This document shows, piece by piece, positions 42,603 to 51,863 of a DNA stretch of 64,000 nt. The translations under genes were made by a program, and so were the position numbers. Origin of the DNA: Vibrio natriegens NBRC 15636 = ATCC 14048 = DSM 759 (GTDB lineage Bacteria; Pseudomonadota; Gammaproteobacteria; Enterobacterales; Vibrionaceae); NCBI RefSeq assembly GCF_035621455.1, contig NZ_CP141823.1, forward strand, positions 806,001-870,000, read 5' to 3'. The number at the start of each line of letters is the position of its first letter. Position 1 is the stretch's first letter. The notes below the pieces were generated by a model that ran no database searches, was not told the origin of the DNA, and worked only from the letters and a program-made list of their open reading frames with translations.

Positions 42603-45600
42603 ATGAACAGCAGCTCCCGCACCATTCTTATAGCAATCATTTTCTTGTGTTTCGTAGCCTCGGGTTGTAAGGACTCATCTTCATCAGCAGATGAAGCCTC
42701 CTCAGTAGAACCACAAACTCTTCTGAGTGCTGAAGCACTAAGCAATCATTACGTCGCACTTGCGTTTGAAGGGCCCCCTTCTGCCAATCTTGAGGATCCG
42801 AGCAATTACGAGATCGTCGATGAGTTTGGTACAACACTGCAAGTTACCGACGGTTTTATTGACGAAAGTGGTTCACAGATAATTTTAACGACCACAGCTC
42901 AGCAAGAGAATAACTATACGCTAACTCTGAAATCCGAGGATTCTAAGTTAGCTTCTCAATCTGTTTCGGCGTTTTTTGTTTCATACGCCAATGCTGCGGC
43001 TAACAACTCTGTCCAGTTCAAGGGTTCTCTTCGCCCAGAGCCTGCACTATTAACAGCTATCTCACTCTCAAACACACAAGTGCTTCTGACCTTTAGTGAT
43101 GATATGTCTACTTCAGTAGAAACTATTGAATTTTACCGAATTGTCGCAGCCGATGACAGCACACCAGAAGTCGATGTCGGAGGGCTAACTGTGTTACAAG
43201 CCACTTTAGGCTCTGACACTTCAACGGTTATTCTCACAACAAGCTCTCAGGACAATATTCAATATCGGGTCAAAGTAACTAATGTTTGGTCCTCACCAGA
43301 AAAAAAGAGAATAGATCCGAACTACACAATTCAGAATTTCTTTGGCATTGACCCGATTGATACAACTCCTCCAGTAGTAAAAGGAGTTGAAACGACCGGG
43401 CCTACGACAATTGTACTCACCTTCAATGAAGCGGTTTCTGACAACGCTGGAGACCCAAGCAATTACACCGTTTACTACTGCCAAGTTGCGGAAAGCCCAT
43501 GCCAGGAGCAAAATCGCGTTCAGCTCGCCATTACTGATGCCGTATTGAATCAGTACAACACGCAGGTGCTTTTGACGACGTTACCGCAAGAAGTGGGAGT
43601 TGAATATTTCGTTGTCGTAGAAGGTGTACAAGATCCTAAAGGCAATGTCGTTGATACAACTAACACCGCTAATACCGTAACAACAATCTACGCGGGTGAA
43701 TCGGATCCAGCGACAGTATTGGAGTTACCTCGTTTAATCGGTGCTAATTCAACCAGCAATACAACTGTGGTTGTAAGCTTTAGCAAACCCATGTCATCAA
43801 GTGTCGAAGACCCTGGTAACTATTTTATCGTACAAGAAAATGTCAATAGTGAAGCAGGTACACTAAGCATTGTCAGCGCTAAATATCTGTCCAACGATCG
43901 AAATTCAGTTTTACTTCAAACGCGTTCTCAAAATGAACTGACGTATCGTATTACCGCAGTAAACGTAAAAGATACCTATGGTCAGGAGCTGGATAACTCA
44001 TTTACTGCCGGAGGTTTTCTAAGTGCCAACACAGCGTTATTCGCAGGTACGCCCACAGACAATCAGTCTTTGTTAGATTCAGATAGTGATGGGCTTACTG
44101 ATAACGACGAGCTCTCCGGTTATGAAGTGGAATATATTACGTTAACTGGAGATAAAGTACGCAAACAGGTGACAAGTAGCCCTGATCTGTTCGATACCGA
44201 CGGTGATGGAATTAGCGACTTTGAAGAAAGGAGCTATGGTTCAGACCCTCGAAATAGAGACACCGATTACGATGACCTAAGTGACTATCAAGAACTCAAC
44301 GAAATTTACACTGACCCATTTAATCAAGATTCAGATGGTGACGGATTAACGGATGGAGTGGAATTCAACAGCTTCAGCACTTCTCCATTATTCGCTGATA
44401 CTGATGGCGATCAGTTGGATGATTTCTATGAAATCACAGTAAATAGAAACCCTCGCATTTCCGACCTCCCACAACTGGATATCGAAGTCGGTAATATAAA
44501 CCTTCAGCTTGATTATCGTTTCGATGTAACCAAAGAAGGTAGTACCACTAGGGGCGAAACAGAGTCCGTCAGCACGACTCTAACCCAAACACGATCAAGT
44601 GAATACAGTAAGTCTGACAGTAGCTCACATAGCTTCGATGTTAAGCTGGGCTTCCAACAAGAGCTAGGATTTAAAGCGACATCCCTTGTACCTGAATGGA
44701 AGCTCAGTCTAAGCCAAGAATTAAGTACAAACAACAGTTGGACTTCTAGCGTTTCTCGAACCTCAAGTGAGGCATCAACGCGCGAATATGCCAAGTCATT
44801 GGAAACTAACCAAGAAGTTGTACGCGGAGAGACAGTGACACGCGTCGTAGAAAGTGCAAGCATATCCGTACCGATTTATATCAAATCAACGAATGATATT
44901 GCCTTTACAGTGACCAACATCATTGTTACGGCATTAGTACCGAACGAGGGGGATCCAGCAGTACTGATTCCAATTGCAACCCTAGTCCCAGCCGCCGATG
45001 CCTCACTTTCTTTCTCTTTAGGCCCACTGATTCCTGCAAGAGGCCCTATAGAATTTAAAGAAGACACAATATACCCAAGCGTTGTTGAAAGCCTAATGGC
45101 GAACCCACGCGGAGTGATCTTCAAAGTAGCCAACTACGAAATTCAGGATGAGAATGGCCGTCGATATGCGTTTACTTCTCAAGAAGTCGCCGAACGAACT
45201 GCACCTTTAATTTTCGACTTTGGCGGTGTCGACTTGGATGGAGATGGTCTATCAGATAACCCTGAGCGCTATCGAGTTGCAGTGAATTACGGGTTTGATG
45301 TCACGCAAGATAAACGAGTTATTTTTGATTCCGAAGGCAAAATGCTCGGAGCTAGTTTCTCTGACGTGCTAAACAATGTACTTGGTTTAGTTCAATATGA
45401 CGAGGATACGAATCCATCAGAGTCACTAACAGCAGATGAACTGTTTAATAGCTATGCAACAAAACTCTGTAGCTACGGGACCATCATGTACCGCATTCGA
45501 GGCACAAAAGCCATTTCTGCATCTGGAGATAAATGTGATGTAGCAAAAGGCTGGGGGGTTATCCAGCCAGATGGTTCAGTACTACCCCGAGGCGATTTAT

Positions 45601-48029
45601 TCCCTTCAGATCTAGTTCTGAAATCGAATCGCGGCGTACGCTTAGCCTACTATGCCGATGAAGATAAAGATGGTCTGCCAAATCGGGCTGAATATTTATA
45701 TGGCTGTTCTGCAGTTGATCCTGCTACCGACCAAGATACAGACAACGACTTATTAGATGACAGGTTTGAAGTCCTTGGAGTCAGACGCAACTCTGATGGA
45801 ATAGCAATTGATGCTAGTGGAGAACCTTTGCTCGGTGATGAAGTCTGGATGGTGCAACTAAAAACTGGTGATAGTTATGAAGCACGATCGCGCTGCGATG
45901 CCTTGGATTCTGACTACGACGGTTTAAGTGATTACGAAGAATATGAGCGTAAGCTGTTTAAACGTGATGAACTCACTGGTGAATTCGAGTTGGACTCGGA
46001 CGGCAACCTTAAACTAGAACGCGATTTTGCCGATTTACTGGAAGTCAACCGTGATAGCGAAGGAAATGTCATCGGTGGTGGTCGAACCGATCCACTGAAA
46101 CAGGATACAGATGGGGATGGTATCTCGGACTCTGAAGAGGTGCGCGGTTATTATGTTGAGTTGAGATTCCCAATCTCTCAAACTACTACAGAAGAAAAAG
46201 AGCCAAGTTCATGTACTATTCCAACCAATGGTAATGAGTACTACGTGTTATGTACTTCTAACCCACTTTCTGCTGACACCGATGGAGATACATTGAATGA
46301 TGGTGACGAAATTCGTTTAGCTGGAGATCCAACGGTACGTGACAACGATGATATTGGAGACCAAGACTTTGATGGTGTTGCTAATCTCGAAGAGGCACAA
46401 GGCGTTGAAGTAAATTGGGAACTGGTTAGTACTGCACTTGGCTTTCCAGGCATTCAGCAAAGTAAGCAAGCAATTTCATCTCCAACATCACCAGATACCG
46501 ATGGCGATGGATTGTCTGATGCACAAGAGTACTATAGCAATCCTTCAACTCATCCAGGGAAATCAGATACCGATGGAGACACTGTTTCTGATTATGATGA
46601 GGTAATGGGTAGCCCAGCGAACCCAATGGCGGCAGGCGGCAATGATGTTGCTTCAGAGGACAGCGAAGCGCCGGGATTATACGTTACTAATCCAAATGAT
46701 GCTGATTCAGATGATGATGGCTTATCTGATGGGGATGAGCTTAAAGGTTGGTCTGTACGAATCGTAAACCAAAGCCGAACCAACATTTACACTTCTGATC
46801 CAAATGCTTTTGATTCAGATTTAGACAGCCTCCCAGATTCATTGGAAAAACAATTTGCGACTAATCCCATAGATCCAAATACCGATGGGGACATATTTGA
46901 GCTGTCTGATAACGATGAAATACTATTGGGAACAGATCCACTCGATCCTCAAGATATTTGTGTCAAGTTTACTTATGTTGAGACCGTAGTCGCTTCAGAT
47001 GGATTAGATGTCGACAATAAAGGTAAATTAAAAGGTAACTTAAACTTAAGCTTAACCACCATAGTGAATGGTCAACCACAAGAAGAAAAGTGGGTAATTA
47101 GCGAACGAGTAGTCGGACACGATAGCCGTTGGTATGAGACAGGTAAGCCTGTTGCTCAAGGCTTTTCAGCAGTACGTTTAATGAAGTACGGCTCATATGC
47201 ACGAGCTTGGCATAATGCTTTTAGTTACTTTGAAACAGCCTCTTACACCAACTTACCTAATGATAAAGACTTTACTATGAATACCGAGGATTTTACGGCC
47301 GAGAAGCAGATTCTGACAGGCACCGTATCCAGTAGTTATAAAGAGATAAAAGTCAATTCTAAGGTAACGGCAGCCATTCTAAATAATACAGATATCGACG
47401 AAAATAACCTCGAAGGGTTCTGTAGGCCTAAAAATGTGACAGTTCCAGACGTAACGAACTTGGATTTTACAACCGCAGTTTCAATACTTCGAGAGAGCCA
47501 ATTTAGATTAGGTGAGGTGAGCCGAGAATTGAGTACTACCGTGCCATCCGGCAGTGTGATAAGCCAGTCCCCTGACGCTGGTACGAAAAAAGCGACGCAA
47601 ACAAGCGTGGATCTTGTTATCTCGGATGGCGCTGTCACAGTACCGGATTTAACGGGGCTCACCTATTTTGACGCGTCGAATCTACTCGCTGATTCGGGAC
47701 TAGAATTTGGTGATGTATCACCTGAGGACGCAGCTGATCAGGTCGCTGCTCGGGTATCATCTCAAACTCCAGCGGCTGGTGAGACAATAAGCGACGGTGG
47801 TTCTATTAACGTAACGTTCACTCTGGCGACCACCGATGTTCCGAACTTAGTTGGTTTGAGTTATAACGAGGCAATCACTGCAATTGAAAACGCTCAATTA
47901 GAATTGGGGACAATTAGCCCAACTAACGCAGATACCCTAGCCAATGCTACTGTTACAAACCAAAGTCCAACTGCGTCCTCTGAAGCAATTTTAGGGTCTG
48001 CCGTAAATTTGTTTTTTCAAACAAACTAG
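42603..48029 (+). CDS. Giant multidomain lipoprotein (Ig-like, calcium-binding repeats, PASTA)
   Basis: An 1808-residue protein. Residues 1-21 are a lipoprotein signal with the lipobox ending VASGC (Cys22) followed by Lys-Asp, then a serine-rich linker. Residues 35-470 hold about four SbsA/Big-type Ig-like modules, each with a recognisable LSFN/LTFSDDMS-like strand and a DPSNY-like motif. Calcium-type DxDxDG repeats (TSP3-like) occur near 491-620 and 1017-1430. Between them (626-870) is a Ser/Thr-rich region with alternating polar residues that I do not recognise. After 1448 comes a beta-rich part, then three PASTA domains starting near 1611, 1678 and 1743. Predicted to be a surface or outer-membrane adhesin or structural protein. 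No neighbour suggests a dedicated secretion system. Confidence 0.85.
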   Translation: MNSSSRTILIAIIFLCFVASGCKDSSSSADEASSVEPQTLLSAEALSNHYVALAFEGPPSANLEDPSNYEIVDEFGTTLQVTDGFIDESGSQIILTTTAQQENNYTLTLKSEDSKLASQSVSAFFVSYANAAANNSVQFKGSLRPEPALLTAISLSNTQVLLTFSDDMSTSVETIEFYRIVAADDSTPEVDVGGLTVLQATLGSDTSTVILTTSSQDNIQYRVKVTNVWSSPEKKRIDPNYTIQNFFGIDPIDTTPPVVKGVETTGPTTIVLTFNEAVSDNAGDPSNYTVYYCQVAESPCQEQNRVQLAITDAVLNQYNTQVLLTTLPQEVGVEYFVVVEGVQDPKGNVVDTTNTANTVTTIYAGESDPATVLELPRLIGANSTSNTTVVVSFSKPMSSSVEDPGNYFIVQENVNSEAGTLSIVSAKYLSNDRNSVLLQTRSQNELTYRITAVNVKDTYGQELDNSFTAGGFLSANTALFAGTPTDNQSLLDSDSDGLTDNDELSGYEVEYITLTGDKVRKQVTSSPDLFDTDGDGISDFEERSYGSDPRNRDTDYDDLSDYQELNEIYTDPFNQDSDGDGLTDGVEFNSFSTSPLFADTDGDQLDDFYEITVNRNPRISDLPQLDIEVGNINLQLDYRFDVTKEGSTTRGETESVSTTLTQTRSSEYSKSDSSSHSFDVKLGFQQELGFKATSLVPEWKLSLSQELSTNNSWTSSVSRTSSEASTREYAKSLETNQEVVRGETVTRVVESASISVPIYIKSTNDIAFTVTNIIVTALVPNEGDPAVLIPIATLVPAADASLSFSLGPLIPARGPIEFKEDTIYPSVVESLMANPRGVIFKVANYEIQDENGRRYAFTSQEVAERTAPLIFDFGGVDLDGDGLSDNPERYRVAVNYGFDVTQDKRVIFDSEGKMLGASFSDVLNNVLGLVQYDEDTNPSESLTADELFNSYATKLCSYGTIMYRIRGTKAISASGDKCDVAKGWGVIQPDGSVLPRGDLFPSDLVLKSNRGVRLAYYADEDKDGLPNRAEYLYGCSAVDPATDQDTDNDLLDDRFEVLGVRRNSDGIAIDASGEPLLGDEVWMVQLKTGDSYEARSRCDALDSDYDGLSDYEEYERKLFKRDELTGEFELDSDGNLKLERDFADLLEVNRDSEGNVIGGGRTDPLKQDTDGDGISDSEEVRGYYVELRFPISQTTTEEKEPSSCTIPTNGNEYYVLCTSNPLSADTDGDTLNDGDEIRLAGDPTVRDNDDIGDQDFDGVANLEEAQGVEVNWELVSTALGFPGIQQSKQAISSPTSPDTDGDGLSDAQEYYSNPSTHPGKSDTDGDTVSDYDEVMGSPANPMAAGGNDVASEDSEAPGLYVTNPNDADSDDDGLSDGDELKGWSVRIVNQSRTNIYTSDPNAFDSDLDSLPDSLEKQFATNPIDPNTDGDIFELSDNDEILLGTDPLDPQDICVKFTYVETVVASDGLDVDNKGKLKGNLNLSLTTIVNGQPQEEKWVISERVVGHDSRWYETGKPVAQGFSAVRLMKYGSYARAWHNAFSYFETASYTNLPNDKDFTMNTEDFTAEKQILTGTVSSSYKEIKVNSKVTAAILNNTDIDENNLEGFCRPKNVTVPDVTNLDFTTAVSILRESQFRLGEVSRELSTTVPSGSVISQSPDAGTKKATQTSVDLVISDGAVTVPDLTGLTYFDASNLLADSGLEFGDVSPEDAADQVAARVSSQTPAAGETISDGGSINVTFTLATTDVPNLVGLSYNEAITAIENAQLELGTISPTNADTLANATVTNQSPTASSEAILGSAVNLFFQTN

Positions 48030-48132
48030 GTTGAGTATGGATAAAGGTTGGGCTATAGAAAGAATGAACGCTCTATAACGCCCTTATATTTGCTAGCCCG
48101 TTGATATTGAATACTCTTGGCAGAGAAACAGC

Positions 48133-48162
48133 AAAAAGGCACTGAATTCAGTGCCTTTTTTT
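48133..48162. terminator. Bidirectional terminator of the giant lipoprotein gene
   Basis: An uninterrupted palindrome with A-run, GGCACTGA, TCAGTGCC, T-run. It serves both the rightward lipoprotein gene and the leftward MATE gene. Confidence 0.9.
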
Positions 48163-48219
48163 GAATTCCAGACCAAGCATATTCCGACTCAGTCTTTGCC
48201 ACTATCGGCTATGACGCAT

Positions 48220-49560
48220 TTAACTGACTTTAAATTTCGTCCACACTTGTGAACGCCAGCGTCTTGCCATGATGATGCCTCGAACCCATTCATCCAAAGC
48301 GATTGCCATCCAGGCTCCCACTACACCGTAGCCCATGTGAATACCAAGCACGTAAGAGAACAACACGCCTAAACCCCACATACTTACGATACCCATTTGC
48401 ACCGGGAATTTAATGTCGCCCGCACCTTTTAAACCAGCAATGAAGATCAGGTTAAACACACGTCCGGCTTCTAACAGGATCGACCCCAGAACCAATGAGC
48501 CAGCAAGAGCAAGAATTTCAGGCTGATCAGTGAACACGCGGAGAATGTCTTCTCGGAATAAGTAAATCACGGTCGTGGCAACGGTAGAAGCAACAAAGCC
48601 CACCAAGAAATAAATCTGAATACGCTTCAGGATGCTGGTCACCCAGCCCTTACCAATGTAATAACCGGTTTGAATCTGCGCTGCCTGACCAATCGCCAGT
48701 GCAAAAGCAAAAGAAAAACGCGCAATATTCTGCGCATAGGTAAATGCCGCCAACGAAGCCGTGCCCATCTGTACCACAAAGTACACAATACAGATTTGCG
48801 CAATGTTGTAAGACAACACCTCACCCGCATTCATGCCGCCAATCTTCAAAATCTTTTTATAGATGTCCGCCGGCACTTTTTTCATGGTCGACATGGGTAA
48901 CTGGATGCTCGAACGCGCCACAACCACCAACAACATCAATGTACCTACGACTTGGCTCACGACGGTCGCAACGGCAACGCCCTCTACGCCATAAACGGGT
49001 AAACCAAACGGCTGATACAACGCGATGTAGTTACCTGCAATGTTAAGCACGCCACTGAGCAGGTTAACCACCATTGGTGAGCGCGAAAAACCGTGACTAC
49101 GCAGAATCGTGGTTAGCACGATGCCAATGGTGACATTGAATGTCAGCGAGCCACTGATCAACAAGTAATTGCGCGCGTATTCTTCCACTTGGGCTTCAAG
49201 GCCGTAATATGGCAAAAAGAATATCGCACCAAGTACCGCTATCACGCTGAGGAAAATACCTACAATCACCGACAGCACAACACTCGCGACACCAACATCA
49301 ACCGAGTCTTTCTCACGGTCAGCGCCATTGTATTGTGCAATTAAGATGCCCGTTCCACTACTCACAAATGTTGAAACAATGATCAGAAAAAACGTCAACT
49401 GGGTAATAACCCCAACCGCTGATACCGCTTTGTCTGAGTAACCACTCAGCATAAATACATCACTGGTTCCTAAAGCCGTCCTTAGCAAAATTTCCACGAG
49501 TATCGGCCAAGCGAGTGTCACGATGGACATGCGCTGGTTGATGTTCTGGCTTTTAGGCAT
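48220..49560 (-). CDS. MATE-family efflux transporter
   Basis: A 446-residue inner-membrane transporter with 12 predicted helices in two homologous halves. Typical features include LAWPILVEILLRTALGTSDVFMLSGYS near the start and GVVGAWMAIALDEWVRG near the end. MATE proteins export cationic drugs and metabolites with Na+ or H+. The ATG at 49560 follows GAAGG by nine bases. A strong hairpin with a T-run lies in its leader (separate entry), suggesting attenuation. Confidence 0.92.
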   Translation of the reverse strand: MPKSQNINQRMSIVTLAWPILVEILLRTALGTSDVFMLSGYSDKAVSAVGVITQLTFFLIIVSTFVSSGTGILIAQYNGADREKDSVDVGVASVVLSVIVGIFLSVIAVLGAIFFLPYYGLEAQVEEYARNYLLISGSLTFNVTIGIVLTTILRSHGFSRSPMVVNLLSGVLNIAGNYIALYQPFGLPVYGVEGVAVATVVSQVVGTLMLLVVVARSSIQLPMSTMKKVPADIYKKILKIGGMNAGEVLSYNIAQICIVYFVVQMGTASLAAFTYAQNIARFSFAFALAIGQAAQIQTGYYIGKGWVTSILKRIQIYFLVGFVASTVATTVIYLFREDILRVFTDQPEILALAGSLVLGSILLEAGRVFNLIFIAGLKGAGDIKFPVQMGIVSMWGLGVLFSYVLGIHMGYGVVGAWMAIALDEWVRGIIMARRWRSQVWTKFKVS

Positions 49561-49582
49561 AGTTGTAAACCTTCACACAATG

Positions 49583-49616
49583 AAAAACTGCTTCACAGGA
49601 AACTGTGAAGCAGTTT
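49583..49616 (-). terminator. Terminator-like hairpin in the leader of the MATE gene
   Basis: On the minus strand, AAACTGCTTCACAG and CTGTGAAGCAGTTT form a perfect 14-bp stem with a 4-base loop, followed by TTTC. It lies 22-55 bases upstream of the MATE start codon, so transcription from an upstream promoter would meet it before the gene. It could be an attenuator, or the end of a small RNA on that strand. Confidence 0.75.
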
Positions 49617-49967
49617 AAGAAAATAGCCATTCATACTTGAAATGGGCGAAAAGTTGATATGCGCAAATTTTATTCGCATCCCGGTCACAACAGCAACAAA
49701 ATTTCGTCGAAATGAGTAATATTTTTCTTATCTCACGGTCACTCATTGACGATATGAAAGGCACTTTCTCGACGTATACAAAAAACAATAGCTGAAGAGC
49801 GTATGACCAACGTGAAACATCATCATCGCCTCGAAAATCTACTTTTAATTCAATTACTCATCGCCATATTCAAAATGATTTACTTCACAGTTAGCCGAAC
49901 TTTTATTCTATCTATCGCTCAGTTAACAACTAGAATAGAGTTAAAACTATAAAGTTAGGGATACAAG
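49617..49967. other. Intergenic region between the MATE and diguanylate cyclase genes
   Basis: About 350 bases. It holds promoters for the leftward MATE gene and the rightward cyclase gene. It also contains an ORF of 49 codons (49803-49952) with a weak ribosome-binding site, listed as an uncertain candidate. Confidence 0.45.
49803..49952 (+). CDS. Possible small membrane peptide (49 residues), uncertain
   Basis: ATG at 49803 with a stop at 49950-49952, 16 bases before the cyclase start. The peptide has a histidine cluster (KHHHR) then a hydrophobic segment (LLLIQLLIAIFKMIYF). The upstream sequence GAAGAG is a weak ribosome-binding site. The ORF could be coincidental. It is listed because it is codirectional with and adjacent to the cyclase gene. 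Confidence 0.25.
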   Translation: MTNVKHHHRLENLLLIQLLIAIFKMIYFTVSRTFILSIAQLTTRIELKL

Positions 49968-51125
49968 ATGTCGACATTGGCAGGGGCACGCTTAGAAGAG
50001 ATGGCGGATATCCGCGCAACGAGAAAAAAGAAGATTGTTTTTATATGTTCAAGCATCGCCGCCACTTGTCTAGTCTATGGTGCGATTGTTCAAGCATTTG
50101 AGAAGCACTGGGGGCTGTGTTTGCTCCATGCTTTATCTGCGCTTGCCTGCTTTGCAATTTGCTACATGATAAAAGTACAAAAACATCACCAGTATGCCGA
50201 TCTACTTTTAAGCGCAGTACTCATGCTAGAAGGTTTGCTGTTACTACTGTTTAATGATGCGCCTTCAGGAAAAATTTTGTGGCTGTATCCAATTGTCGCA
50301 ACCCTCATTCTTATCAACGAGTTTAAAGTTGGGCTTCTCTTTAGCTGTACCTACATACTCTTTATTTTTTTCGGCATCGCATTTCTGGATAGATTGCCAA
50401 CCGCCACTCCTATGATTGAACGTCGGTTTATGTTGACATTGATTGCGATTAGCTTTGTTTGTCATACATTTTCTTATTACTACGCCAAGGTTCTGAATTA
50501 CATTCAAGTCCTCTATCGAGAAGGCATTGAAGAACTGGCCTATTTTGACCAATTGACCAGTTTGGCCAATCGCTGGAGCTTTGAAACTTGGGCACGACAA
50601 AAACTGAGCGAAGTCGATCGCTATCAAACCAAAGGTTTGACCGCCGTTATCTTCCTCGATCTCGACAACTTTAAACTCATCAATGACAACTATGGCCATG
50701 ACGTTGGTGATCACGTTCTAAAGACATTTGCATCTCGATTGAAAGAGAGTGCTCGCTTAGCTGGCCACACTCCCCCGAAGAATGATTATTCTATCGCTCG
50801 GTTTGCCGGTGATGAATTTGTCCTGCTACTACACGATGTGCCTGACAAAGAAAGTTTGGACGAAGTGTTAAAACGCATTGTTAATGTATTCTCAAACCGC
50901 TCTCTAGATTACGACCTCATTAATGAAATCACGATGAGTGTCGGGGCGGCGATTTATAAACAAGATGCAAACGACTTATCGGAACTGATTCGATGTGCAG
51001 ATAAAGCCATGTATGTAGCAAAACACACCGGTAAAAATCAGTACGCCTACTATGAAGATTGTGTGCAGTTGGAAGAATTGAGCACCCAACAGTTGCGCCA
51101 ACCAGAAATCGGAGAGGTTTATTAG
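49968..51125 (+). CDS. Membrane diguanylate cyclase with AGDEF active site
   Basis: A 385-residue protein. Six predicted transmembrane helices (residues about 22-170) form an N-terminal membrane sensor, followed by a GGDEF domain (about 190-360). The catalytic loop is AGDEF (residues 280-284), with LDLDNFKLINDNYGHDVGD and MSVGAAIYKQD otherwise typical. AGDEF cyclases can be active, as shown for V. cholerae VCA0965 and ECA3270 of Pectobacterium. The RxxD inhibitory site is absent. It should synthesise c-di-GMP at the inner membrane. The ligand is unknown. Confidence 0.9.
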   Translation: MSTLAGARLEEMADIRATRKKKIVFICSSIAATCLVYGAIVQAFEKHWGLCLLHALSALACFAICYMIKVQKHHQYADLLLSAVLMLEGLLLLLFNDAPSGKILWLYPIVATLILINEFKVGLLFSCTYILFIFFGIAFLDRLPTATPMIERRFMLTLIAISFVCHTFSYYYAKVLNYIQVLYREGIEELAYFDQLTSLANRWSFETWARQKLSEVDRYQTKGLTAVIFLDLDNFKLINDNYGHDVGDHVLKTFASRLKESARLAGHTPPKNDYSIARFAGDEFVLLLHDVPDKESLDEVLKRIVNVFSNRSLDYDLINEITMSVGAAIYKQDANDLSELIRCADKAMYVAKHTGKNQYAYYEDCVQLEELSTQQLRQPEIGEVY

Positions 51126-51151
51126 CTCGTCGAGCGAACGTTTACAGAATA

Positions 51152-51436
51152 CTAATAAGCGAACCAATACGTCGCCCATAAACCAACAAGCAGGATAACC
51201 ACTAACCAGATGACTTGGCTTGCGCGTCTGGTTTTTCCTTGATGTGGAGCCTCGTTAGGTTTGCAGGTTTGTTGACTCAATTTACCCACCAGCTCGTTAT
51301 CTAATACTCGTTTATACAAATCTCGCCGCTTTTGCGCAGCATTCGCCACTGCAGTGAATCGTCGCCTTTGCTCTGTAGTAAAATCATTAACATCGTAACG
51401 AGGAGGGAGATCAGTGTGTTTGCGTTGTACTGACAT
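51152..51436 (-). CDS. Small membrane protein of unknown function
   Basis: A 94-residue protein. The N-terminal two thirds are charged and helical (DFTTEQRRRFTAVANAAQKRRDLYKRV) and the C-terminus is one transmembrane helix (ASQVIWLVVILLVGLWATYW). The second of two adjacent ATGs (51436) is chosen because AAGGAGG sits five bases upstream; the first ATG would be too close. I do not recognise a family. It is convergent with the AGDEF cyclase. Confidence 0.65.
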   Translation of the reverse strand: MSVQRKHTDLPPRYDVNDFTTEQRRRFTAVANAAQKRRDLYKRVLDNELVGKLSQQTCKPNEAPHQGKTRRASQVIWLVVILLVGLWATYWFAY

Positions 51437-51480
51437 CATTTCCTCCTTGGATTGATGAGTACTCTCTAAGTATACACACA

Positions 51481-51502
51481 AAAAAACCACCCGAAGGTGG
51501 CT
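51481..51502 (-). terminator. Terminator of ppnP
   Basis: On the minus strand, CCACC / GGTGG with a CTTCGG-type loop region, followed by TTTTTTTG, 26 bases after the ppnP stop. Confidence 0.8.
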
Positions 51503-51527
51503 TCTATTCACGGTTCAAGACGGTGTT

Positions 51528-51812
51528 TTATAGATATTCACACAAGTACGCTGTCGCATCTTTAACTTGTAGTTCAAACGATGAGTTGCCTTCAACGTCA
51601 AAAGACTCACCGCTGTTGTATGTTGTCCAGTCAGTTTCACCTACACGTTTAACAATAAGGGCACCTTTCACTACTGTCATGCGTTCTGGAGCTTGTGTAC
51701 CAAACGTGTACTCTCCTGGAAGCATCACTCCGACACTCACTTCTTGCTCGTGTTGACTAAAACCTAGTGACTTCACACCGCCTGCAAAATAGCTGTTTTC
51801 CTTGATACTCAT
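51528..51812 (-). CDS. ppnP: Pyrimidine/purine nucleoside phosphorylase PpnP
   Basis: A 94-residue cupin-fold phosphorylase, the length of E. coli PpnP (YaiE). It opens KENSYFAGGVKSLGFSQ and contains VGVMLPGEYTFGTQAPERM and FDVEGNSSFELQV, all family marks. It cleaves several nucleosides with phosphate. The ATG at 51812 has GAGGGA upstream at the correct distance; a longer frame to 51863 is rejected. Confidence 0.93.
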   Translation of the reverse strand: MSIKENSYFAGGVKSLGFSQHEQEVSVGVMLPGEYTFGTQAPERMTVVKGALIVKRVGETDWTTYNSGESFDVEGNSSFELQVKDATAYLCEYL

Positions 51813-51863
51813 TATCAGTTCCCTCATTAAAAATCTGACCTTTTTTACCCTGTTTTTCTCCAC

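Noticed and set aside
42603..48029. Giant lipoprotein as a repeat-in-toxin (RTX) protein
   Set aside because: The repeats are DxDxDG calcium loops of the thrombospondin type 3 form, not the GGxGxDxUx nonapeptides of RTX toxins, and no type I secretion genes are adjacent.
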